A stretch of DNA of 33,544 nucleotides. Source: Candidatus Moranbacteria bacterium GW2011_GWC2_37_8. GTDB taxonomy: Bacteria > Patescibacteriota > Minisyncoccia > Moranbacterales > GWC2-37-73. Shown here piece after piece: positions 26,007 through 33,544 of this stretch. The notes under the pieces are model-generated. The model did not search any database. It was not told the DNA's origin and worked only from the letters and a program-made list of their open reading frames with translations. Positions within the stretch are counted from its first letter, which is position 1. Each line of letters opens with the position of its first letter. The stretch covers positions 1 through 33,544 of the forward strand of contig LBTS01000007.1 of NCBI GenBank assembly GCA_000992165.1, given 5' to 3'. The position numbers and the translations under genes were made by a program.

Positions 26007-26771
26007 ATGGAAAATCAACCATACTTATCAGTAGTTGTTCCCGCGTATCGAGAGGCTGATCGCATCGGTAGTAATCTTTTGGAAATGGATAAATTCCTTA
26101 GCAGTAAGGATTTTTCATATGAGATAATTGTTGTGACTGATGGAAGTCCTGACAATACGGCTGAAGTTGTGAGAAATTACATGGGTCAAATAAAGAATTT
26201 ACGCATTATAGAAAATCCTGAGAACCATGGTAAGGGCTATGTTGTTCGCCAAGGACTTCTTGAGACAAAGGGGAAATATGTTGTCTTTTTAGATGCTGAT
26301 GGTTCAACTTCAATTACACACTTGGAGAAATTTCTGCCAGAGTTGGAAAATGGAAATGACGTCATTGTCGGTTCTCGAAAAATCAAGGGAGCTTTTGTTC
26401 AAATTCATCAACCGAGATATCGAGAATTTATGGGAGAGGGTGGAAATTGGTTGATTCGAATCGTGCTAGGGCTTTGGACATTCCCAGATACTCAATGCGG
26501 ATTCAAAATGCTAACTGGAGAGGCTGCGCATGAAATCGCTAAGCGCATGGTAGTAGATCGTTTCGGCTTTGATTTTGAGCTTATTGCATTGGCTTTTGCT
26601 CTTGGGTATAAAGTTGAACAAATGCCTGTCAGGTGGCTAAATGAAGAAGGTTCTTCTGTAACACTCACTGGACCAAACGGATTTATTCAAGTTTTGATTG
26701 ATCTGTTCAAGACCAAGGGACGATTAATGATTGGACAATACGACTTGAAAAAAATAGATAAAAATAACTAG
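26007..26771 (+). CDS. GT2 family glycosyltransferase (dolichyl-phosphate-glucosyltransferase-like)
   Basis: LSVVVPAYREADRIGSNL, VVTDGSPDNT, VFLDADGSTSI, DTQCGFKMLTGEAA. Confidence 0.9.
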   Translation: MENQPYLSVVVPAYREADRIGSNLLEMDKFLSSKDFSYEIIVVTDGSPDNTAEVVRNYMGQIKNLRIIENPENHGKGYVVRQGLLETKGKYVVFLDADGSTSITHLEKFLPELENGNDVIVGSRKIKGAFVQIHQPRYREFMGEGGNWLIRIVLGLWTFPDTQCGFKMLTGEAAHEIAKRMVVDRFGFDFELIALAFALGYKVEQMPVRWLNEEGSSVTLTGPNGFIQVLIDLFKTKGRLMIGQYDLKKIDKNN

Positions 26772-26798
26772 TAATCAGAAACTGGTAACTAGCAAAAG
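26764..26798. repeat. Heptamer array, family D, overlapping glycosyltransferase stop codon
   Basis: ATAACTA GTAATCA GAAACTG GTAACTA GCAAAAG. Confidence 0.88.
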
Positions 26799-26822
26799 GA
26801 AATACATAAACAAAAACAAATT

Positions 26823-27869
26823 GTGAATATTCTCATCAATGGTTCTAATGAAATTGAGCCAAAAAAGAAAATTGACGCCAAAGCTGCTTCAGAGTTAAGG
26901 CAAGACCTTGTTTCTGGAGATTGGGTGGTTATTGCCACTGGACGCGCTAAGCGCCCGGATGAGTTTGGAAATTTTCAAAGATCGCATGACGATAAAGGAA
27001 TAGCAACATGTTTATTCGAGGATCCTGTGGCTAGCGGGCAAGAGCCAGACGTTTTGATTTATGAACGTCCGAATGATGATTGGTCGCTTAGAGTTTTTCC
27101 AAATAAATACCCAGCTTTTTCCAATGGAAAATCGCGCAATGTTGGAGAAGGACCATATACTGCCGTGACAGGACACGGGTTTCATGAGATTGTCGTTACA
27201 CGTGATCATTTCAGGCATTTGGCAGTCATGGATATTATGGAGGTAGCAGAGGTCTTTGATGCGTATCAGGAGCGCTTTCTAGCCTTGATGAATAAGAAGG
27301 ATGTGAATTATATTGCAATTTTCCATAATCATGGGAAAGAAGTGGGGGCCTCAATACCTCATCCACATTCTCAAATCATGGCAATTCCAGTAGTTTCTCC
27401 TTACGTCCAACTTGAGCTAGATGGAGCGTCCAAATTTCACAAAAGTAATCGGCATTGTGTTTTTTGCACTATGGCTGAATATGAAAGCGAGTCTGAAAAA
27501 AGAGTTGTTTTTGAAAATGAAGAATTTATTGCATATTGTCCGTTTGCATCCCGAGCCGCCTTTGAAGTTCATGTTATGCCTAAAAAACATAGTCCCTATT
27601 TTGAAAGGATAACCGATGCCCAAAAAATAAAATTAGCTGAGGTTTTTTCTAAGGCATTAGGGGCTATATATAAAGCATTGAATGATCCGCCATACAATTT
27701 TTATATTCATAGCGCCCCGTGTGATGGAAAAGATTATCCGCATTTTCATTGGCACATTGAAATTTTGCCGCACACTTCAACTTGGGCAGGATTCGAATTG
27801 GATACTGGAATTGAAATTTCCACGATTCAGCCTGAAGTGGCAGCGGAATATTTAAGAAAACAATTTTAA
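26823..27869 (+). CDS. galT: Galactose-1-phosphate uridylyltransferase-like (HIT superfamily)
   Basis: CxFC zinc motif, HNHGKEVGASIPHPHSQIMA; GTG start. Confidence 0.85.
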   Translation: MNILINGSNEIEPKKKIDAKAASELRQDLVSGDWVVIATGRAKRPDEFGNFQRSHDDKGIATCLFEDPVASGQEPDVLIYERPNDDWSLRVFPNKYPAFSNGKSRNVGEGPYTAVTGHGFHEIVVTRDHFRHLAVMDIMEVAEVFDAYQERFLALMNKKDVNYIAIFHNHGKEVGASIPHPHSQIMAIPVVSPYVQLELDGASKFHKSNRHCVFCTMAEYESESEKRVVFENEEFIAYCPFASRAAFEVHVMPKKHSPYFERITDAQKIKLAEVFSKALGAIYKALNDPPYNFYIHSAPCDGKDYPHFHWHIEILPHTSTWAGFELDTGIEISTIQPEVAAEYLRKQF

Positions 27870-27896
27870 ATAACTTTTTATTTACAATATAAATAT

Positions 27897-28115
27897 ATGC
27901 TCGAAAAAATGCACAATTGGATCTACTTTCATTATGGGGTTAGTATTGCTACGAAAACCCTAGCATATCTGATTGCTTTGATTGCTAGCTTGCTATTCCT
28001 GCTGTTTTCTCTTTTGGCAAACGGTAGCTTTAAGAGCTCAGTACCTTCTTCATTGCCTAAAGGTGCGGTTGTTCCGGCTGGACCTGCTGGAGCAGGCATG
28101 CCAATTCCACGATAA
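27897..28115 (+). CDS. Small single-TM protein with Pro/Gly-rich tail
   Basis: 72 aa, TM then PKGAVVPAGPAGAGMPIPR. Confidence 0.55.
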   Translation: MLEKMHNWIYFHYGVSIATKTLAYLIALIASLLFLLFSLLANGSFKSSVPSSLPKGAVVPAGPAGAGMPIPR

Positions 28116-28142
28116 TATTATTACAAAAGTAGCACTTATTTT

Positions 28143-28622
28143 ATGCATGATTTGATTATAAATTTATTTGTTGGCTTCCCTAAGGAGCTGGCTACTTTCT
28201 TGATTGCCTTTATTCCTGTAACGGAATTGAGGGCTTCTATTCCGTTGGCCGTGAAAGTTTATAATCTTACACCTTTTTCAGCCTGGCTATATTCGGTAGC
28301 GGGCACTTTTTTTGTGATGGCAATGATTGTTTTTCTCTTGGATCCTATTGCGAAACTGCTATCAAAATATATTCCAATTTTTGAAAGATTTTTTACTTGG
28401 CTTTTCGAACATACCAGAAAAAGAGCTAATGATAAAATGGAAAAATATGGAGAGTGGGCGATTTTTATTTTAGCTGCAACGCCAATCCCACTTTTAGGCG
28501 GACTAACTGGAGCTTTGGCTGCTTTTGTTTTTGATGTGCCTCTTAAGAAATCACTCCCATTATTGCTGGTTGGAACAATGGTGGCTGGTGGAATTGTGCT
28601 TGGCGTAACTTTATATTTTTAA
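28143..28622 (+). CDS. Small multidrug export-like membrane protein
   Basis: PVTELRASIPLAVKVY, multi-TM. Confidence 0.75.
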   Translation: MHDLIINLFVGFPKELATFLIAFIPVTELRASIPLAVKVYNLTPFSAWLYSVAGTFFVMAMIVFLLDPIAKLLSKYIPIFERFFTWLFEHTRKRANDKMEKYGEWAIFILAATPIPLLGGLTGALAAFVFDVPLKKSLPLLLVGTMVAGGIVLGVTLYF

Positions 28623-28628
28623 AACTAT

Positions 28629-29393
28629 ATGAAATTGATTGTTGGAAATCTGAAAATGAATTTGCTTTCAACTGCTGAACGTGATAGATATTTTGAATCC
28701 TTTAAGAAAGAATTGAAAGATTCAAAAGTTGGCAATGTTCAAATAGTTCTCTGTGTCCCATCAATCCATCTGGAATCTTTTACGAAAAAAATAAAATCTA
28801 AATCAGTTGAAATTGGGTCGCAGAATATTTTCTGGGAAGAAAAAGGTTCTTATACTGGAGAAATTTCAGCACCAATGGTTGCAAGTTTAGGAGCTCAATA
28901 TTCCATAATTGGTCACAGTGAGCGTAGACGTTATTTTGGCGAAACAAGCGCTCAAGCGAACATGAAAATTAAAGTTGCTCTTAAGAATAAACTTACACCA
29001 ATTTATTGTGTAGGAGAAACAAAGGAAGAAAAAGAAAATGGAGACGCGGCACAAGTGATTATTCAACAGATTTCCGAAGCTTTTGCCGGAATATCTTCGA
29101 CTCAAGCGTCAAAGATAGTTATTGCTTATGAGCCTGTTTGGTCTGTTGGTAGTGATATAGTTCCTTCTAGCGATGAAATTTTGGAAATTAAGATTCTACT
29201 CAAAAAGATTTTTGTAGAATTGTATGGTTTGCCAGTTGCTGAAAAAATCAGTGTTTTATATGGCGGAAGTGTTAAATCTGAACTGATAAATCAGGTATGC
29301 ATCGAACCAGGAATGGATGGCGTTTTGGTTGGACGCGAAAGTTTGGTGCCGCGAGATTTTTTCAAAATAGTTAAGATAATAAATAAAAATTAA
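28629..29393 (+). CDS. tpiA: Triosephosphate isomerase
   Basis: GNLKMN, IIGHSERRRYFGET, AYEPVWSVG, YGGSVK. Confidence 0.95.
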   Translation: MKLIVGNLKMNLLSTAERDRYFESFKKELKDSKVGNVQIVLCVPSIHLESFTKKIKSKSVEIGSQNIFWEEKGSYTGEISAPMVASLGAQYSIIGHSERRRYFGETSAQANMKIKVALKNKLTPIYCVGETKEEKENGDAAQVIIQQISEAFAGISSTQASKIVIAYEPVWSVGSDIVPSSDEILEIKILLKKIFVELYGLPVAEKISVLYGGSVKSELINQVCIEPGMDGVLVGRESLVPRDFFKIVKIINKN

Positions 29394-29507
29394 TATCTAC
29401 GAAATACGAAAAATACGAATGTGCTAATGTGAAATAGATTTTGTTTTGTTATGTGCAAATAATAATATCACATTTGTACATTCGTAAAAATTCGTAATTC
29501 GTAGATA
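29394..29507. repeat. Long imperfect inverted repeat filling tpiA-fba gap
   Basis: TATCTACGAAATACGAAAAATACGAATGTGCTAATGTG (29394-29431) against CACATTTGTACATTCGTAAAAATTCGTAATTCGTAGATA (29469-29507). Confidence 0.92.
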
Positions 29508-29514
29508 AATATAT

Positions 29515-30438
29515 ATGATCACTTCAGTAAAAGAAATTTTAACCAAAGCCAAAGAGGGTGGATATGCAGTTGGAGCGTTCAACACTACCAACATGGAAAC
29601 CACTAGAGCTATTATCGAAGCTGCTCAGCAGCTGCGAAGTCCAGTGATAATTCAAATCACTGAAAAGACTATGGAATATGCTGGTGGTCGTCAGATTTTC
29701 AATATTGTGAAAAATATGGCGGAAATGTATGCGCCAGAAATTCCAATTGGAATTCATCTTGATCATGGCAAAAGTTTTGATATTTGCAAAAGGTGCGTAG
29801 AAATCGGATTTAATTCTGTGATGATCGATGGAAGCAGGAAAAACCTAAAAGATAATATTTCTATAACGAAGAACGTGGTGGATTATGCACACTCAGAAGG
29901 TATTGATGTGCAAGGTGAACTTGGAAGTGTTCCGTACATTGGAGAAATGGAAGCAGGCGAGGTTGATTGGGATAATTATATGACGCTGCCAAAAGAAGCT
30001 GCTGAATTTGTGGAAGAAACAGGCATTGATACTTTAGCAGTTGCTATTGGAAACGCTCATGGCTTCGTGAAAGAACGCAGCGTTCCGGACTATGACAGAC
30101 TTGTTAGGATTGTGGATAATGTTTCTGTTCCAATAGTTCTTCATGGTGCGTCAGACTGGGAAAAGGATCGAATCGATGAAGTTGTATCTAGAGGCGTAAG
30201 TTGTTTTAATGTTGATACTGCTACGCGCGTAGCATTTATTAATAGTATAATCAAGACTGTGAAAAGTCAGAACGAAGTTTCATTTGATATCCGTAAGATT
30301 CTAGGAGATGCTCAGGAGGAAGTGAAAAAGACCGTAATGAAAAAGATGGAAGATTTTTGCAGCAGTGGCAAATGCGTTGTGACAAATGATATACAAGTTG
30401 AGGTTGATAGGATTTCCGCTGAAATTGGAGAAGAATAA
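29515..30438 (+). CDS. fba: Class II fructose-bisphosphate aldolase family
   Basis: GAFNTTNMET, IHLDHGKSFD, VQGELGSV, AIGNAHGF, VLHGAS. Confidence 0.9.
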   Translation: MITSVKEILTKAKEGGYAVGAFNTTNMETTRAIIEAAQQLRSPVIIQITEKTMEYAGGRQIFNIVKNMAEMYAPEIPIGIHLDHGKSFDICKRCVEIGFNSVMIDGSRKNLKDNISITKNVVDYAHSEGIDVQGELGSVPYIGEMEAGEVDWDNYMTLPKEAAEFVEETGIDTLAVAIGNAHGFVKERSVPDYDRLVRIVDNVSVPIVLHGASDWEKDRIDEVVSRGVSCFNVDTATRVAFINSIIKTVKSQNEVSFDIRKILGDAQEEVKKTVMKKMEDFCSSGKCVVTNDIQVEVDRISAEIGEE

Positions 30439-30467
30439 ATTATCCGGACTAGTTTGCGAATTATATT

Positions 30468-30533
30468 CGAATTAAATCCTAATTCGCGTGTAAATTGAAT
30501 TTTTGTTCGGATATAATTAGGATAATAAATTCG
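30468..30533. repeat. Inverted repeat upstream of hypC
   Basis: CGAATTAAATCCTAATT (30468-30484) vs AATTAGGATAATAAATTCG (30515-30533), ending 3 nt before hypC ATG and overlapping a TATAAT. Confidence 0.7.
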
Positions 30534-30536
30534 GAT

Positions 30537-30749
30537 ATGTGTCTTACTATTCCAAAAAAAGTTATAGAAATAAAAGAGAATTTTATTGTTGTTGAAGATC
30601 ACAATGGCGATAGACAAGAACTCAAAACCCTGATAAAATCACTCAAAGTGGGTGACTTTGTTTTGGTGCAGCAAAATATTATTTTTGAAAAGCAAGACAA
30701 GGAAATTTCACAGGAGATCTTTGACATGATTAACACTAAGGGGGAATAG
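30537..30749 (+). CDS. hypC: Hydrogenase assembly chaperone HypC/HupF family
   Basis: N-terminal MCLTIPKKV with conserved Cys2; short OB-like protein next to hydrogenase genes. Confidence 0.85.
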   Translation: MCLTIPKKVIEIKENFIVVEDHNGDRQELKTLIKSLKVGDFVLVQQNIIFEKQDKEISQEIFDMINTKGE

Positions 30750-30750
30750 C

Positions 30751-31458
30751 ATGAAAAATATCAAATTCACTAATGATGGCTATGACGCCCTTGCTAGGGT
30801 GGTTTTAAGTTGCTATCCGGTTCATCAGGAGTTGAACATTCAGGCAATGCAGTATTTAAAAAAAGCCGTAACTAGAATAATTGAATTTGACTGCGAGACT
30901 TTAATGGAAAAACTGCCAGCTCTTAAAGTGTCCATTTTGGAATTCGCGAAAGAAAAAAAATATCGCGAAATATCCAAAGACGTAATTGTTGAATTCTTTG
31001 CTGGTGGTATGCATTATGAAAAAATACTTCTCGATTTTGAGGAGTATAAGTTGCACATTGCACCTGGAAGCTTATTTAGTCTCATGACTATGTTTGCGCA
31101 TCTTGCAGTCCCAGTTGAATTGATGGGATATGAGGTTGACGGTTATGTTGGTAGATACAAGAAGGGCCAATTTGATTTTCCAGTACAAGGTTTGGTTGCA
31201 ACGAACAAGGATAAGATGTCTCTCAAGGATATTAGTTTTGAAAATCCTAAAACAGTACTCGTGCATTTTGCCATGATAATAGACATTAACCCGTCGACTG
31301 AAAAATTAGCTCAAATACGGGCCATGCAAGAGTCTGCAGAAATGTTTTTTCGCGGTTGTGTGTTATTGCAATCACGAGGCGGAGCAAATTATAATCGTTT
31401 TCCTTCTGATTGTAGGAAGAAAACTGAAAAAGCATTGGAGAACATCTCATTGCAATAG
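30751..31458 (+). CDS. Unknown 235-aa protein coupled to hypC
   Basis: Starts 1 nt after hypC stop; SD-like AAGGGGG; ends at a strong terminator; no family recognised. Confidence 0.85.
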   Translation: MKNIKFTNDGYDALARVVLSCYPVHQELNIQAMQYLKKAVTRIIEFDCETLMEKLPALKVSILEFAKEKKYREISKDVIVEFFAGGMHYEKILLDFEEYKLHIAPGSLFSLMTMFAHLAVPVELMGYEVDGYVGRYKKGQFDFPVQGLVATNKDKMSLKDISFENPKTVLVHFAMIIDINPSTEKLAQIRAMQESAEMFFRGCVLLQSRGGANYNRFPSDCRKKTEKALENISLQ

Positions 31459-31485
31459 CAGGAATCGAAAGATTCCTGTTTTTTT
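31459..31485 (+). terminator. Intrinsic terminator
   Basis: CAGGAATC-GAAA-GATTCCTG-T7 (GNRA loop). Confidence 0.93.
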
Positions 31486-31499
31486 ATATTTGAAAAATA

Positions 31500-31508
31500 T
31501 GCTATAAT
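31500..31508 (+). promoter_or_regulatory. Extended -10 promoter abutting the hydrogenase small-subunit start
   Basis: TGCTATAAT ending 9 nt before ATG (31518). Confidence 0.6.
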
Positions 31509-31517
31509 TTGTGGTAT

Positions 31518-32396
31518 ATGGAAAATCAAAATATAAAAATAAAAATTCAATCGGTAGATTTGAATTCAACTGCGGAAAAGGCAATCAAAGAAAAGGTTTT
31601 GCAAGCTGAAGAAATAAAAAAACCCAAGATCGCTATTGTATCGCTGACATCCTGTGAGGGATGTCAATTTGCATTACTTGATTTAGGTGAAAAGTTTATT
31701 GGAGCTATGGGTGGAGTTGAAATGGTTGATTTCAGATTATTAGAAGATCTGGAAGATGATGGAGGAAAATTGGATGTAGCTTTTGTAGAGGGAAATCCGA
31801 TGACTGCGGCAAACAAGAAAACACTACTTGAGCTTCGAAAAAGAAGCAAAATCTTGGTTGTACTTGGTAATTGCGCAGCTATGGGAGGAATTCCCGAAAT
31901 TAGGAATTATCACAAAAAAAAGCAGACCGTAAAACATGTTTATAAATACATTCAGGGGATTGAGATCGAGGAGGTTCAAGAGGTGGATAAATTTGTGGAT
32001 GTAGATTTTACGTTGCCAGGCTGCCCTATAACAGGTGAAGAATTTTTGGAATATCTGCCAATGCTTTTGGAGAGTGCAATGACAGGAAAAACATTGCCTG
32101 AGATTGTGGATAAGCCGGTTTGTGTGGAATGTAAACAAAATGGTAACCGTTGTCTTTTGCTCGACAAAAAGCCATGTTTCGGACCTATGATTTTAGGAGG
32201 ATGCAATTCAGTTTGCACGAATTCAGGGATGGGCTGCCAGGGCTGCAGAGGTCTTCGTCCGACTGGAAATGTGAAAGCTATGAAGGCAACACTTAAAACC
32301 ATGATAAGTGACGAAGAATTTGAAAATACAACTGAGATTTATGGACTTAGAGATGATATTGAAGAATGGGAATCAAATTATGACAGTAATCAGTAA
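31518..32396 (+). CDS. NiFe hydrogenase small subunit, group 3-like (HydD / sulfhydrogenase delta type)
   Basis: SCEGCQ, GNCAAMGG, PGCPI, CVECKQNGNRC...CFGP..GGC..VC...GMGCQGCRG Fe-S ligands. Confidence 0.9.
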   Translation: MENQNIKIKIQSVDLNSTAEKAIKEKVLQAEEIKKPKIAIVSLTSCEGCQFALLDLGEKFIGAMGGVEMVDFRLLEDLEDDGGKLDVAFVEGNPMTAANKKTLLELRKRSKILVVLGNCAAMGGIPEIRNYHKKKQTVKHVYKYIQGIEIEEVQEVDKFVDVDFTLPGCPITGEEFLEYLPMLLESAMTGKTLPEIVDKPVCVECKQNGNRCLLLDKKPCFGPMILGGCNSVCTNSGMGCQGCRGLRPTGNVKAMKATLKTMISDEEFENTTEIYGLRDDIEEWESNYDSNQ

Positions 32397-32418
32397 CTCG
32401 TAACTGGTAACTAGTAAA
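32386..32418 (+). repeat. Heptamer array (GTAAYYN)n, family D, left of S23 gene
   Basis: GTAATCA GTAACTC GTAACTG GTAACTA GTAAAAT; encodes the hydrogenase C-terminus/stop and runs into the S23 ATG. Confidence 0.92.
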
Positions 32419-32799
32419 ATGAATGTTTCAATTAAAAATTTTTATGATCTAGATGCTTGGAAGAAGGGTCATACGCTAGTTTTGGAAATTTATAAAATTA
32501 CGTCTGATTTTCCAAGAGAAGAAGCATATGGGATCACGAGCCAGCTAAGAAGAGCATCAAGTTCCATAACTGCCAATATCGCGGAAGGTTTTGCTAGGTA
32601 TCATTTTAAAGACAAGATAAAATTCTATTATAATTCAAGAGGATCAGCTGCAGAAGTTCATAATTTTTTATTATTAGCTAAAGATTTGGGATATATAGAT
32701 TTGGATACATGTGATACTTTGTGCAAAAAAGCCAGCGAAATTGGAAAATTGATAAATGGCTTAATAAGATCAACAGAACAGCAAATTAATAATTACTAA
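32419..32799 (+). CDS. Four-helix-bundle / S23 (23S rRNA intervening-sequence protein) family
   Basis: YDLDAWKKGHTLVLEIYKITSDFPREEAYGITSQLRRASSSITANIAEGFAR. Confidence 0.93.
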   Translation: MNVSIKNFYDLDAWKKGHTLVLEIYKITSDFPREEAYGITSQLRRASSSITANIAEGFARYHFKDKIKFYYNSRGSAAEVHNFLLLAKDLGYIDLDTCDTLCKKASEIGKLINGLIRSTEQQINNY

Positions 32800-32810
32800 T
32801 CTGCTATTGC

Positions 32811-32840
32811 TAGTTACTGATTACTAGTTACAAGTTACTA
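32811..32840 (-). repeat. Heptamer array in inverse orientation, family D, right of S23 gene
   Basis: TAGTTAC TGATTAC TAGTTAC AAGTTAC = reverse complement of GTAAYYN units. Confidence 0.92.
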
Positions 32841-32845
32841 TTTTT

Positions 32846-33544
32846 ATGAACATAAAAATAAATCACATTGCAAAAATAGAAGGTCATACCGGTTTTATGG
32901 CTAGCGTCCTTCAGGGTGATGTTAAAAGTGCTAAATTTGAAGTGCAAGAAGGCGTGCGCTTGATTGAGGGAATCTTGATTGGTCGGCATTATAAAGACAT
33001 GCCAATCATTGCTCAGCGCATTTGCGGAATCTGTCCCGTGGTCCACAATCTGACATCAATCAAGGCAATTGAGAATGCGATGAAGGTTGAAGTCAGTGAA
33101 GAAACAAAAAAGCTTAGGCAAGTGATGGAGCATGCCCAATTTATTCATTCTCATGCGTTGCATCTGTTTTTTCTTTCACTAGCTGATTTCTTGGATATTG
33201 AAAATGATTTGGACCTCATCAAGGAATATCCGGAAGAAACTAAAAAAGCTATCAAGATTCGAGAATTTGGCATGGAAATGATAAAGCTTATCGGAGGGCG
33301 CGTCGTGCATCCAATGAGAAATGAAATTGGAGGATTCAAAAAGGCACCGACATTGGAAGAAATACAAAAGCTTATTTCAATGGGAGAGGAAATTATGCCT
33401 ATCGTTTTGGAATTGGCTGCATTTTTTGCAACTATCAAGACCCCGAATTTTTCTCGTCCTACGGAATATATCAGTATGCATAAAAGCGGCGAATATGCGA
33501 TTTATGATGGAGACATCATGTCCAATAAGGGCTTGAATATAAGC
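32846..33544 (+). CDS. NiFe hydrogenase large subunit, partial (runs off window; absent from ORF track)
   Basis: MNIKINHIAKIEGHTGF...AQRICGICPVVHNLTS (RxCGxCxxxH) and GGRVVHPMRNEIGGF; 233 codons open to window end. Confidence 0.92.
   Translation, partial: MNIKINHIAKIEGHTGFMASVLQGDVKSAKFEVQEGVRLIEGILIGRHYKDMPIIAQRICGICPVVHNLTSIKAIENAMKVEVSEETKKLRQVMEHAQFIHSHALHLFFLSLADFLDIENDLDLIKEYPEETKKAIKIREFGMEMIKLIGGRVVHPMRNEIGGFKKAPTLEEIQKLISMGEEIMPIVLELAAFFATIKTPNFSRPTEYISMHKSGEYAIYDGDIMSNKGLNIS

Noticed and set aside
32386-32840. Classical insertion sequence
   Set aside because: No transposase; the flanking arrays are degenerate short-period repeats rather than defined terminal inverted repeats with target duplications
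1-33544. tRNA or rRNA genes
   Set aside because: No cloverleaf-like or rRNA-conserved sequence recognised by eye; a tRNAscan/Infernal run would be needed to exclude fully

Overview
AT-rich 33.5 kb window, almost entirely plus-strand, probably from a Patescibacteria/CPR-like genome (inferred from the absence of rpmD/uL30 and the small, compact genes). Contents in order: rpsG and a lesioned fusA; a ~7 kb accessory block (ABC exporter, DUF4178-like protein, RhuM-Fic fusion, FabG-like SDR, divergent histidine phosphatase, DUF3276/PUR-like protein, small unknowns); tuf, rpsJ and a long S10/spc ribosomal protein cluster ending secY-adk-map; a GC-richer spacer and one minus-strand small membrane protein; ruvX, a GT2 glycosyltransferase, galT, a small-multidrug-export-like protein, tpiA and class II fba; then a hydrogenase locus (hypC, an unknown 235-aa protein, NiFe hydrogenase small subunit, a four-helix-bundle/S23 gene, and a large subunit running off the end and missing from the ORF track). 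The most unusual signal is that most intergenic gaps are filled by short-period (7-10 nt) degenerate tandem arrays. Many are paired as convergent arms that would fold into long imperfect hairpins, fall into a few reusable sequence families, often take in the upstream stop codon, and run into the next, Shine-Dalgarno-less start codon. Other leads: a three-half-site operator on the extended -10 promoter of the RhuM-Fic gene, matching lesions in fusA and tuf, a hairpin/terminator leader inside the S10 operon before rplC, and an S23 gene inserted between the hydrogenase subunits with heptamer arrays on both sides.
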